From DASYQV01 sp036005125 (GTDB lineage: Bacteria; Acidobacteriota; Vicinamibacteria; Vicinamibacterales; UBA2999), in the NCBI GenBank assembly GCA_036005125.1, contig DASYQV010000164.1:1-7494 (forward strand): a stretch of 7,494 nucleotides of DNA, given 5' to 3'. The translations under genes and the position numbers were made by a program. The notes under the pieces were generated by a model. That model did not search any database and had not been told where the DNA came from. It saw nothing but the letters and a program-made list of their open reading frames with translations. This document shows, piece after piece, positions 1 to 7,494 of the stretch. How positions within the stretch are numbered: the stretch's first letter is position 1; each line of letters starts with the position of its first letter.

Positions 1-6
1 GAAAGG
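1..6 (+). promoter_or_regulatory. Ribosome binding site of eno
   Basis: GAAAGG lies four bases before the ATG at 11 and fits a Shine-Dalgarno site, which supports that start. The eno promoter lies outside the window. The same hexamer precedes the second peptide-type ABC ATPase gene at 5148. Confidence 0.6.
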
Positions 7-10
7 CATT

Positions 11-1318
11 ATGCAGATTACGAGAGTCCACGGGCGTGAGGTGCTGGACTCACGCGGCAACCCGACGGTCGAGGTCGACGTCGAGCTCAGCTCCGGTACG
101 ACGGGGCGCGCCTCGGTGCCCTCGGGCGCCTCGACCGGCGAGCGCGAGGCGCTCGAGCTCCGCGACGGCGACCCGCGCCGCTACGGCGGCAAGGGCGTGC
201 GCAAAGCGGTGGCCAACGTGAACGGCGAGATCGCCAACGCGATCCGCGGCACGATGCTCGATCAGCGTGCACTCGATAGAAAGATGATCGATCTGGACGG
301 CACGCCGATGAAGAGCCGGCTTGGCGCCAACGCGATCCTGGGCGTTTCGATGGCTGCAGTCCGAGCGGCCGCTGCCGCATCGTCGCGCCCGTTGTACGAG
401 CACCTGGCGCAGTTGAGCGCACGGACGCCAGCCGACGGCAAATACCTGCTGCCGGTCCCGATGATGAACATCCTCAACGGCGGCGCGCATGCCGATAGCA
501 GCGTCGACCTGCAGGAGTTCATGGTGATGCCGGTCGGCTTGCCGACGTTTTCCGAGGCCCTGCGTGCGGGCGCCGAGATCTTCCACGCGCTCCGCGCGAT
601 CCTGAAGAAGGCGGGGCACTCCACAGGCGTGGGCGACGAGGGCGGGTTCGCGCCGAACCTCAAGTCCAATCGCGAGGCGCTCGATCTCGTCCTGGACGCT
701 ATCTCTAAAGCGGGTCTGAAGGCCGGGCACGAGGTGTTCCTCGCGCTCGATGTGGCCTCGAGCGAGTTGTGGGACAACGGCGTCTATGTGTTCAAGAAAT
801 CCGGCGAGCCCACGCGAACGCCCGCGCAGATGGTGGAGATGTACGCCGACTGGGTGCGGCAGTACCCGATCGTGTCCATCGAGGACGGCGTCGCGGAAGG
901 CGATTGGGACGGCTGGAAGGCGCTCACGCAGGCACTGGGCGATCGCGTGCAGCTCGTTGGCGACGACGTGTTCGTCACCAACCCTGAGATCCTCAAGCGG
1001 GGGATTGCCGAGCGCGTGGGGAACGCCTTGCTGGTCAAGCTCAATCAAATCGGGACCGTGTCAGAAACACTCGATGCGATCGGGATCGCCCGGCAGGCAG
1101 GCTACGCGACGATCATCTCGCACCGCTCCGGGGAAACGGAAGATACGACGATTGCCGACCTGGCGGTGGGCACGTCGGCCGGACAGATCAAAACCGGATC
1201 CGCCAGCCGCAGTGATCGCGTCGCCAAGTACAACCAGTTGCTGCGCATCGAGGAAGAGCTCGGCTCGGCGGGCCGGTACGCGGGCCGCGCGGCGGTCCGC
1301 CTTGCCACGCAGGTGTAA
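11..1318 (+). CDS. eno: Enolase (phosphopyruvate hydratase)
   Basis: Cytosolic glycolytic enzyme that interconverts 2-phosphoglycerate and phosphoenolpyruvate with Mg2+. The 435 residues match the usual bacterial length of about 430. Visible landmarks: the N-terminal motif REVLDSRGNPTVEV (9-22); the mobile-loop SGAST around Ser39; Glu169 in LQEF; catalytic acid Glu210 in GDEGGFAPN; the metal ligands Asp247 (ALD), Glu291 (SIEDG) and Asp318 (GDD); catalytic base Lys343 in VKLNQIGT; substrate-binding His371 in SHRSGETED; and Lys394 in IKTGS. No key residue is missing, so the enzyme should be active. The ATG at 11 gives the canonical N-terminus and follows a GAAAGG site. The stop is two bases from gpmA, so the two are almost certainly one operon. 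The antisense frame is open for over 300 codons but is a G+C shadow. Confidence 0.98.
   Translation: MQITRVHGREVLDSRGNPTVEVDVELSSGTTGRASVPSGASTGEREALELRDGDPRRYGGKGVRKAVANVNGEIANAIRGTMLDQRALDRKMIDLDGTPMKSRLGANAILGVSMAAVRAAAAASSRPLYEHLAQLSARTPADGKYLLPVPMMNILNGGAHADSSVDLQEFMVMPVGLPTFSEALRAGAEIFHALRAILKKAGHSTGVGDEGGFAPNLKSNREALDLVLDAISKAGLKAGHEVFLALDVASSELWDNGVYVFKKSGEPTRTPAQMVEMYADWVRQYPIVSIEDGVAEGDWDGWKALTQALGDRVQLVGDDVFVTNPEILKRGIAERVGNALLVKLNQIGTVSETLDAIGIARQAGYATIISHRSGETEDTTIADLAVGTSAGQIKTGSASRSDRVAKYNQLLRIEEELGSAGRYAGRAAVRLATQV
1311..1315 (+). promoter_or_regulatory. Ribosome binding site of gpmA, inside the eno 3' end
   Basis: AGGTG sits five bases before the GTG at 1321 and overlaps the last eno codons. 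This supports the GTG start and coupled translation of the two genes. Confidence 0.5.
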
Positions 1319-1320
1319 AC

Positions 1321-2070
1321 GTGCACCGCCTGGTCGTCCTGCGTCACGGCGAAAGCACCTGGAACGAGGAGAACCGGTTCACCGGCTGGACCGATGTCGA
1401 CCTGACCGAGAAGGGGCGCGCCGAGGCTCGCGAGGCGGGACGGCTGATGCGGGTCGAGGGGTTTACCTTCGATCTCGCGTTCACGTCGGTGCTGAAGCGG
1501 GCGATTCGGACGCTGTGGATTGCGCTCGACGAGATGGATCTCATGTGGATCCCGGATCAGAAAAGCTGGCGTCTCAATGAGCGTCACTACGGTGCCCTCC
1601 AGGGTCTGAACAAAGCGGAAACGGCCGCGAAGCACGGCGAACTACAGGTGAAAATCTGGCGGCGCAGCTACGACATCCCGCCGCCGCCTCTCGCGCCGGA
1701 CGACCCGCAGAATCCCGCGCGGGATCCGCGCTACGCGAAGCTGCCTCCCGACGCTTTGCCGCTCACCGAGTCGCTGAAGGACACCGTTGCCCGCGTGCTG
1801 CCGTACTGGCAGGAGGCAATCGCGCCGGCGATTCGCGCGGGGAACCGCGTGCTGGTCGCGGCGCACGGCAACAGCCTGCGGGCGCTCGTGAAGTATCTTG
1901 ACGGCACTTCCGATGCAGAGATCGTCGAGCTCAACATCCCTACGGGCATCCCGCTGGTGTACGAGCTCGACGCCGAGCTGAGACCGTTGAGCAAGTACTA
2001 TCTGGGCGATCAAGAGGCCGCGGCTAGGAAGGCCGCCGCGGTGGCGGAGCAGGCGAGCCGGAGAGGCTAG
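1321..2070 (+). CDS. gpmA: 2,3-bisphosphoglycerate-dependent phosphoglycerate mutase
   Basis: Cytosolic enzyme that interconverts 3- and 2-phosphoglycerate, the step before enolase; it works through a phosphohistidine intermediate primed by 2,3-bisphosphoglycerate. The 249 residues match the usual dPGM length. The histidine-phosphatase signature LVVLRHGESTWNEENRFTGW covers 4-23, with Arg8 and phosphorylated His9. Also seen: Arg60 in the VLKRAIRT block, catalytic Glu87 in LNERHYGALQGLNK, and the second histidine His182 in AAHGNSLRAL. The long insert with PPPPL and DPRY (about 119-138) is typical of dPGM and separates it from short cobC-like phosphatases. The C-terminus (231-249) is an Ala/Arg-rich tail, as is common in this family. 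The start is GTG, two bases after the eno stop and with AGGTG five bases upstream. A strong terminator follows. Confidence 0.96.
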   Translation: MHRLVVLRHGESTWNEENRFTGWTDVDLTEKGRAEAREAGRLMRVEGFTFDLAFTSVLKRAIRTLWIALDEMDLMWIPDQKSWRLNERHYGALQGLNKAETAAKHGELQVKIWRRSYDIPPPPLAPDDPQNPARDPRYAKLPPDALPLTESLKDTVARVLPYWQEAIAPAIRAGNRVLVAAHGNSLRALVKYLDGTSDAEIVELNIPTGIPLVYELDAELRPLSKYYLGDQEAAARKAAAVAEQASRRG

Positions 2071-2096
2071 CGATCGGTGACGGGCTGAAAAACAAA

Positions 2097-2137
2097 ACGC
2101 ACAAGGGACGCTCGACACCGAGCGTTCCCTTGTGCGT
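2097..2137. terminator. Bidirectional intrinsic terminator
   Basis: An 18-base arm (2097-2114) pairs with a 19-base arm (2119-2137) across an ACAC loop, with one bulged base. On the plus strand it is followed by CTTTCTCTC. On the minus strand it is followed by a T-rich run, the complement of the A-run at 2088-2097. It can therefore end eno-gpmA from one side and the convergent small gene at 2165-2467 from the other. Confidence 0.9.
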
Positions 2138-2164
2138 CTTTCTCTCTGATTCGCCCTGAGGCGG

Positions 2165-2467
2165 CTATTCGACGGCTTCCTTCGCTTCGTCGCCGGCAAT
2201 CCGGAGCGAGCGGAGGAATCTGCGATCGTTGGCGCTGAGATCGAACTGGCGCTTCCCAGGGAGCAGGCGCGCGGGTGTCGTAATCTTCGTGACGCTGCCG
2301 CTGTTGTTTCGATTGAGGAAACCGACGACGGCTTCCAGCGTCACTCGCATCTCGTACCCCGCCTCGCGGGCCCTGTCTCGGCACGCCTCCACCTGAGGGT
2401 TCTCAGCAACGGCAGCGGCGATTGCGTCGGCCAGCTCTTTCGCGAACCGGTTGACGACGTCATCCAT
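2165..2467 (-). CDS. Conserved-looking hypothetical protein, 100 residues
   Basis: I do not recognise the family. The product is soluble-looking, with no signal peptide and no membrane segment. Residues 1-22 form an Ala-rich amphipathic helix (MDDVVNRFAKELADAIAAAV). A second likely helix covers about 25-52 and includes CRDRAREAGYEM and VTLEAVVGFLNR. A basic Pro/Lys-rich linker follows (56-73), then a charged end with FDLSANDRRFLRSLRI (75-90) and an acidic tail. A real gene is supported by G/C-rich third positions, a perfect AGGAGGA site six bases from the ATG, a near-consensus promoter upstream, and a terminator shared with gpmA. Its helix-basic-helix makeup could suit a small nucleic-acid or regulatory protein, but nothing seen proves that. 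It is transcribed alone, divergent from the mutase operon. Confidence 0.78.
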   Translation of the reverse strand: MDDVVNRFAKELADAIAAAVAENPQVEACRDRAREAGYEMRVTLEAVVGFLNRNNSGSVTKITTPARLLPGKRQFDLSANDRRFLRSLRIAGDEAKEAVE

Positions 2468-2570
2468 ACCTGCTCCTCCTCACGCGCGCCGGGCCGGGTT
2501 CCGGGGCGTATCCCGATCCGAACCTGCAGCCCCGGAGAGCGGACAGGGATCGGGCGCTAAACGTGTTCAT
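2460..2570 (-). CDS. Possible 36-codon upstream ORF (leader peptide?)
   Basis: An ATG at 2570 in the leader opens a 36-codon frame rich in Arg and Gly (begins MNTFSARSLSAL, ends RVRRSRYG). Its TGA lies just inside the next gene, so stop and downstream start overlap within ATGGATGA. Codons 31 and 32 (AGG AGG) are themselves the Shine-Dalgarno site of the 100-residue gene. No good ribosome binding site precedes this ATG. A frame of this length is easily open by chance at this base composition, so it is recorded only as a possibility. Confidence 0.15.
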   Translation of the reverse strand: MNTFSARSLSALRGCRFGSGYAPEPGPARVRRSRYG

Positions 2571-2597
2571 ACAAGGGAGTTAGCCTCACAGAGAGGC
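2468..2597 (-). promoter_or_regulatory. Long structured 5' leader of the 100-residue gene
   Basis: The sequence between the predicted transcription start (about 2597) and the ATG at 2467 is about 130 bases. It begins with a small hairpin: AGCCTC at 2593-2598 and GAGGCT at 2582-2587 on the minus strand, with a 5-base loop. Further in, two perfect stems interleave: 2547-2554 with 2512-2519 (8 pairs), and 2529-2535 with 2501-2507 (7 pairs). The order makes them either two alternative hairpins or an H-type pseudoknot, ending about 20 bases before the Shine-Dalgarno site. I do not recognise a known riboswitch class. Regulation in cis is an inference. Confidence 0.35.
2474..2480 (-). promoter_or_regulatory. 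Strong Shine-Dalgarno site of the 100-residue gene
   Basis: On the minus strand AGGAGGA lies six bases before the ATG at 2467. It is the best ribosome binding site in the window and fixes this start. Confidence 0.85.
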
Positions 2598-2603
2598 TGA
2601 GAA

Positions 2604-2633
2604 ATTGTAAAGGCAGGGCTGGCAGGGTGTCAA
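2604..2633 (-). promoter_or_regulatory. Near-consensus sigma70 promoter
   Basis: Read on the minus strand: TTGACA (2633-2628), an 18-base spacer, then TACAAT (2609-2604). The -35 box is perfect and the -10 box differs from consensus at one base. The spacer holds two direct copies of the 7-mer GGCAGGG (plus strand, 2612-2618 and 2621-2627), nine bases apart. It should drive the 100-residue gene at 2165-2467. Confidence 0.75.
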
Positions 2634-2731
2634 GAATCCGGCATTTTCTGGCCTGATTTGCACGCCTTGCGGCGGACGACCTGCCTGCCGCGGCGGTCGG
2701 TCGCTAACCGCTGAGGCTGAAGGGTTTGAAG

Positions 2732-2737
2732 TAAAAT
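2732..2737 (+). promoter_or_regulatory. Candidate -10 box for the mutase operon
   Basis: TAAAAT lies 15 bases before the ATG at 2753, in otherwise G+C-rich sequence. I see no convincing -35 box at the right distance; CTGAGG at 2711-2716 is a poor match. A 7-base inverted repeat (2707-2713 with 2745-2751) flanks it. If it is used, the leader would be only about 10 bases, which agrees with the lack of a clear Shine-Dalgarno site. Confidence 0.25.
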
Positions 2738-2752
2738 CCGTTCGCAGCGGTC

Positions 2753-4317
<1,565 letters not shown>

Positions 4318-4318
<1 letters not shown>

Positions 4319-5147
4319 TGGACCATCCGCTCCTCGAGGTCCAACACCTCAGCGTCACGTTCGACTCCCCGCGGGCGCCGGTTGTCGCCGTCGACGACGT
4401 GAGCTTCGCCATGGCGCGCGGCGAGACGCTCGGCCTGGTGGGCGAATCGGGCAGCGGCAAGTCGGTGACGGCGTTCTCGATCCTGCGCCTGCTTCAGCCG
4501 CCGGGCCGGATCTCCGGTGGTCGCGTGCTCTTCGATGGCCGCGACCTCCTCACGCTGTCCGAACGGGAGATGCGCGCCGTGCGCGGCGCCGGCATTTCAC
4601 TGATCTTTCAGGAGCCGATGACCGCGCTGAACCCGGTGATGACCGTCGGCAACCAGATCGCCGAGGCGCTGACCGTCCACGGAATGGCCTCCCGCGCCGA
4701 GGCACGCCTACGGGCCGTGGAGCTGCTCGACGCGGTCCACATTCCAGACGCGGCACGCCGCGTGCGCGATTACGCCCACCAGCTCTCGGGAGGCATGCGG
4801 CAGCGCGTGATGATCGCGATCGCACTCGCGTGTCGGCCGCCGCTCGTCATCGCGGATGAACCGACAACGGCCCTCGATGTCACGATCCAGGCCCAGGTAC
4901 TCGATCTGCTGCGCGAGCTGAAAGCGCAGTACCACCTTGCGCTGCTGCTCATCACCCACGACTTCGGCGTCATCGCGGAAATGGCGGACCGCGTGGCCGT
5001 GATGTACAGAGGGCGGCTGGTCGAAGAAGGTCCCGTGCGGCAGATTCTTCGCGAGCCGCGGCACGAGTATACGCAGGGGCTGCTCGCCGCCATTCCCGGG
5101 ATGCCGCGTCCGCGGTCGGAAGTGAGGTCGGTCGCTCCGAAAGGCTG

Positions 5148-5148
<1 letters not shown>
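4318..5148 (+). CDS. dppD: Peptide/nickel-type ABC transporter ATPase, DppD/OppD-like
   Basis: Cytoplasmic ATP-hydrolysing subunit of a peptide-type importer (peptides, nickel or related solutes), normally paired with DppF, two permeases and a binding protein. In order: Walker A GESGSGKS (42-49), Q-loop Gln98 in FQEPMTALNP, ABC signature LSGGM (156-160), Walker B LVIADEP with Glu181, D-loop ALD (185-187), and switch His214 in ITHDFG. MTALNP and the RHEYTQGLLAAIP block (248-260) are typical of this subfamily. At 276 residues it is shorter than the usual 320 or so: the cysteine-bearing C-terminal segment (GC-F-RC type) is absent, and the only Cys is 172. It starts in a one-base TGATG overlap with the mutase gene, which implies coupled translation. 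No permease or binding-protein gene is present in the window. Substrate cannot be told from the ATPase. Confidence 0.92.
5139..5144 (+). promoter_or_regulatory. Ribosome binding site of dppF
   Basis: GAAAGG lies three bases before the ATG at 5148, inside the end of the preceding gene. With the TGATG overlap it supports that start. Confidence 0.45.
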
Positions 5149-6026
<878 letters not shown>

Positions 6027-6148
6027 CCATTTGTTCATCGCTATTTCAGATTTGATCATTTAAACGATCGCGATCCCGATGATGAGCTCGCGATGATCAA
6101 ATGGACAAATGCCGATGATCAAACCTGATATCTCAAATGATCAAATGA
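6027..6148. repeat. Inverted and direct repeat element with about 22-base period
   Basis: Arms 6027-6041 and 6090-6104 are inverted copies (14 of 15 match). They start right after the dppF stop and enclose 48 bases that include the palindrome GATCGCGATC (6066-6075). The core GATGATCAAA recurs at 6092, 6114 and 6136 (last copy one base off), exactly 22 bases apart. Two inverted copies on the left (TTTGATCATT around 6051, TTTGTTCATC at 6030) are about 21 bases apart. The right-hand units run through the stop and last codons of the convergent ABC gene. It may act as a terminator between converging genes, but there is no T-run, so that role is unproven. Confidence 0.7.
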
Positions 6149-6820
6149 GACATCCTTTTCAACCCGCCCATCGCGGAGGTGGATGACGCGATGCGCGAAC
6201 GCCGCCACGTCGGGCTCGTGCGTCACGAGCACGATCGTGTTGCCCGCCTGATGCAGCCGCGCAAACAGCCCCATGATTTCCTGGCCGGTTTTCGAATCGA
6301 GGTTTCCGGTCGGCTCGTCGGCGAGCAGGATTGACGGGTTGTTGACGAGCGCGCGCGCAATCGCGACCCGCTGGCGCTGACCGCCCGACAGCTCGTTCGG
6401 CCGGTGCATCATCCGCGGGGTCAGCTCCACTTTCTCGAGCGCCAGCTTCGCGCGGTCCACGCGCTCCTTTGACGGCACGCCGGCGTACACGAGCGGCAGT
6501 TCCACATTGTGAAGGGCGGTCGCACGAGGAAGCAGATTGAACGTCTGGAACACGAATCCGATCTCTTCGTTCCGGATTCGCGCCAGCTCGTTGTCGTTCA
6601 TCTGGCTGACTTCTTTGCCGTTCAGGAGGTAGGTTCCCTTCGACGGGGTATCGAGGCAGCCGATCAGGTTCATCAGCGTCGACTTACCCGATCCCGACGG
6701 CCCCATGATCGCGACGTACTCGCCCCGCTCGATCTGGACCGAGACGCCTCGCAGCGCATGGATCTCTTCGGAGCCCATAACATAGGTCTTCCACAGGTCA
6801 CGCGTTTCGATAAGTGCCAT
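6119..6820 (-). CDS. MacB/LolD-family ABC transporter ATPase
   Basis: Cytoplasmic ATPase of the type that drives MacB- or LolCDE-like inner-membrane complexes (lipoprotein release, or export of peptides and macrolides). In order over 233 residues: Walker A GPSGSGKS (40-47), the family block IGCLDTPSKG (53-62), Q-loop Gln92 in FVFQTFNLLPRATALHNVELP, ABC signature LSGGQ (144-148), Walker B ILLADEPTGNLD (164-175) with Glu169, and switch His201 in VTHEPD. It has only the ATPase domain, so a separate FtsX/MacB-type permease is needed; none lies on either side here. The last ten residues (VSFDHLRYQV) and the stop are encoded by repeat units of the adjoining element, not by family-conserved sequence. 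The ATG at 6820 gives the standard N-terminus, although only a G-run precedes it as a weak ribosome site. Substrate cannot be told. Confidence 0.93.
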   Translation of the reverse strand: MALIETRDLWKTYVMGSEEIHALRGVSVQIERGEYVAIMGPSGSGKSTLMNLIGCLDTPSKGTYLLNGKEVSQMNDNELARIRNEEIGFVFQTFNLLPRATALHNVELPLVYAGVPSKERVDRAKLALEKVELTPRMMHRPNELSGGQRQRVAIARALVNNPSILLADEPTGNLDSKTGQEIMGLFARLHQAGNTIVLVTHEPDVAAFAHRVIHLRDGRVEKDVSFDHLRYQV

Positions 6821-6864
6821 CCCCAGCTCACTACGTGCGAGACACGACAGCGGTTCCGGAAAGG

Positions 6865-7020
6865 TTACTGGGATTTCAGACGTCCCAACCGCGACTTGAC
6901 GGCCGGCGGGGCATCGGTGGGCACATGTGCGCTCCAGTCCTTCGTGCTCACCGGGACCATCACCAGCTTACCGCCAGCCAGCATCGGCTTGCGACGCAGG
7001 TCTGCAATGGCGGCAGCCAA
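6865..7020 (-). CDS. Coding-like fragment, about 51 residues, unknown
   Basis: On the minus strand, upstream of the MacB-type gene, one frame reads like a real protein end: LAAAIADLRRKPMLAGG, then KLVMVPVSTKDWSAHVP, ending VKSRLGRLKSQ. Third positions are about 80% G/C, and the residue makeup (amphipathic helix, then a strand-like run) differs from the Arg/Ala/Pro-rich nonsense of shadow frames. The frame is open from about 7155, but codons beyond about 7042 no longer look like coding sequence. The nearest usable starts are TTG 7020 and ATG 6984, neither with a good ribosome site. It may be a small gene, or the 3' remnant of one whose beginning was lost or frameshifted. I do not recognise it. 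Confidence 0.35.
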   Translation of the reverse strand: MAAAIADLRRKPMLAGGKLVMVPVSTKDWSAHVPTDAPPAVKSRLGRLKSQ

Positions 7021-7022
7021 TT

Positions 7023-7042
7023 CGCCCGCTAAGACGCGGGCG
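7023..7042. other. Perfect 7-bp G+C hairpin just before ATG 7044
   Basis: CGCCCGC (7023-7029) and GCGGGCG (7036-7042) pair across a six-base loop. The hairpin ends one base before the ATG at 7044 and would block ribosome access there. It may be an operator, a structural signal, or chance in G+C-rich DNA. No T-run follows on either strand, so it is not a clear terminator. Confidence 0.4.
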
Positions 7043-7043
7043 C

Positions 7044-7452
7044 ATGTCGATTGAACCCGAGATGGCCGATACCGAGGACATGTGGGACCCTGTCGAGCTA
7101 CGCCAGCAAATCGGCCGCGCGCTCGAAAGCAAGGCCAAGTCCATCGTTGGCGAGTCTATCGCTGTCTCTCCGTTTACCAGCCTTCAGGCGCTCGACCCTG
7201 ACTATTGCGCCCGCATCTGTGCGAGGCCGAGCAGACCGCTGCAGCGTGCGAAGCAGGTGGGGCGCAACCGGGTGGAGAAAGTCGACATCAGCTCACCATC
7301 GCTCTCGGTCCAGAGCGCGGCCCGGGTTGCTCGGGCTCACACAGGACGAGGTCCTCGAACTCGTCGACCGTGGTCAGCTCACGGCCAGCGAGCAGGCGCG
7401 CACGCTCCGCTTCGACCGGAACGGCAGAGCATTCTCGATTCTTGATTCGTGA
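7044..7452 (+). pseudogene. Frameshifted helix-turn-helix (excisionase/MerR-like) protein gene
   Basis: Frame 7044-7325 encodes 94 residues that start MSIEPEMADTEDMWDPVELR and reach SLSVQSAAR. From 7327 a second frame gives LLGLTQDEVLELVDRGQLTA, a tail with TLRFDRNGRAFSI, and a TGA at 7450-7452. Dropping one G from the GGG at 7324-7326 joins them into SLSVQSAAR-LLGLTQDEV. This matches the general layout of HTH_17/excisionase-type DNA-binding domains (L-V-EAARLLG-T-DEV-LV-RGQL, then an R-F segment). The joined product would be about 135 residues, with the domain at the C-terminus. Third-position G/C is high in the first frame up to the GGG and in the second after it. The N-terminal part is not recognised. 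The start is uncertain: ATG 7062 and ATG 7080 are alternatives, and none has a good ribosome site. Either the gene is truly broken or the extra G is a sequencing error. The last codons (ILDS) lie in a simple repeat. Confidence 0.5.
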
Positions 7453-7477
7453 TTCTTGATTCTTGATTGGTGATTTC
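7431..7477. repeat. Seven-base tandem repeat, about 6.5 copies of ATTCTTG
   Basis: From 7431 the sequence steps in sevens: ATTCTCG, ATTCTTG, ATTCGTG, ATTCTTG, ATTCTTG, ATTGGTG, then ATTTCCG, where it decays. Three of the units are exact ATTCTTG. It is A+T-rich against a G+C-rich background and contains the last codons and stop of the frameshifted helix-turn-helix gene. The remaining bases to 7494 hold nothing I can identify. Confidence 0.85.
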
Positions 7478-7494
7478 CGGCGCCGAACCCTCAA

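Noticed and set aside
50..1048. 332-codon open frame antisense to enolase
   Set aside because: It is the G+C shadow of eno, rich in Arg, His, Ala and Leu, with no recognisable motif, while the plus strand is an intact, fully conserved enolase.
2576..2602. Thiamine-riboswitch-like GGCTGAGA stretch on the plus strand before the mutase gene
   Set aside because: Only a hairpin and the short AGGCTGAGA string match. I find no convincing second half (CTGAT...GCGTAGGGA type), and no thiamine gene lies downstream.
2707..2751. Seven-base inverted repeat flanking the candidate -10 box of the mutase operon
   Set aside because: The arms are short and 31 bases apart, no known operator matches, and chance is likely in this base composition.
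2640..2752. Cobalamin riboswitch before the B12-dependent mutase gene
   Set aside because: A GACCTGCC string at 2678-2685 recalls part of the B12 element, but the other conserved boxes are missing and the space is too short for the full fold.
6027..6148. CRISPR array
   Set aside because: The units are degenerate, occur in both orientations and have no distinct spacers; it is a simple inverted/direct repeat element.
6509..7054. 181-codon plus-strand frame across the MacB-type gene's start
   Set aside because: Most of it is antisense to a certain ABC ATPase. The part beyond 6865 has less coding-like third positions than the minus-strand frame there.
7288..7494. 68-codon minus-strand frame at the window end
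   Set aside because: It runs through the heptamer repeat and is antisense to the helix-turn-helix domain, whose plus-strand frame has better third-position G/C and a recognisable motif.

Overview
The window is GC-rich bacterial chromosomal DNA with tightly packed genes, strong G/C preference at third codon positions, and short A+T-richer repeats confined to spacers. Enolase, phosphoglycerate mutase, a methylmalonyl-CoA mutase large subunit without its B12 domain, and short-form Dpp/Opp ATPases would suit an Acidobacteriota-like soil bacterium, perhaps class Vicinamibacteria. That placement is inference from gene style, with no marker gene to prove it.

Layout. (1) 11-2070, plus strand: eno and gpmA, two consecutive enzymes of lower glycolysis, two bases apart, ending in a strong bidirectional terminator (2097-2137). 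(2) 2165-2467, minus strand: a 100-residue protein of unknown function. It has a perfect Shine-Dalgarno site and, about 130 bases upstream, a near-consensus sigma70 promoter; the leader between them can fold in two overlapping ways. (3) 2753-6026, plus strand: a three-gene run joined by one-base TGATG overlaps, namely methylmalonyl-CoA mutase catalytic subunit and two peptide/nickel-type ABC ATPases (DppD-like, DppF-like). No permease or binding protein is present. (4) 6027-6148: a spacer of inverted and direct repeats with about a 22-base period, which runs into the 3' end of the next gene. (5) 6119-6820, minus strand: a MacB/LolD-type ABC ATPase, also without a permease here. (6) 6821-7494: a degraded or accessory stretch. 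It holds a short minus-strand coding-like fragment and a plus-strand gene for an excisionase-type helix-turn-helix protein that is split by one extra G in a CCCGGG run. That gene ends inside a seven-base tandem repeat at the window edge.

How the genes work together: eno and gpmA are a classic metabolic pair. The mutase/ABC run would make a propionate or branched-chain catabolic enzyme together with the motor subunits of a peptide importer. This could link amino-acid or peptide uptake to use of the propionyl-CoA that results, but the link is inferred from gene order only. I see no clearly new defence or mobile system. The best leads are the leader at 2468-2597, the mutase/ABC run with its two short-form ATPases, the repeat element that supplies the end of a protein, and the frameshifted helix-turn-helix gene.
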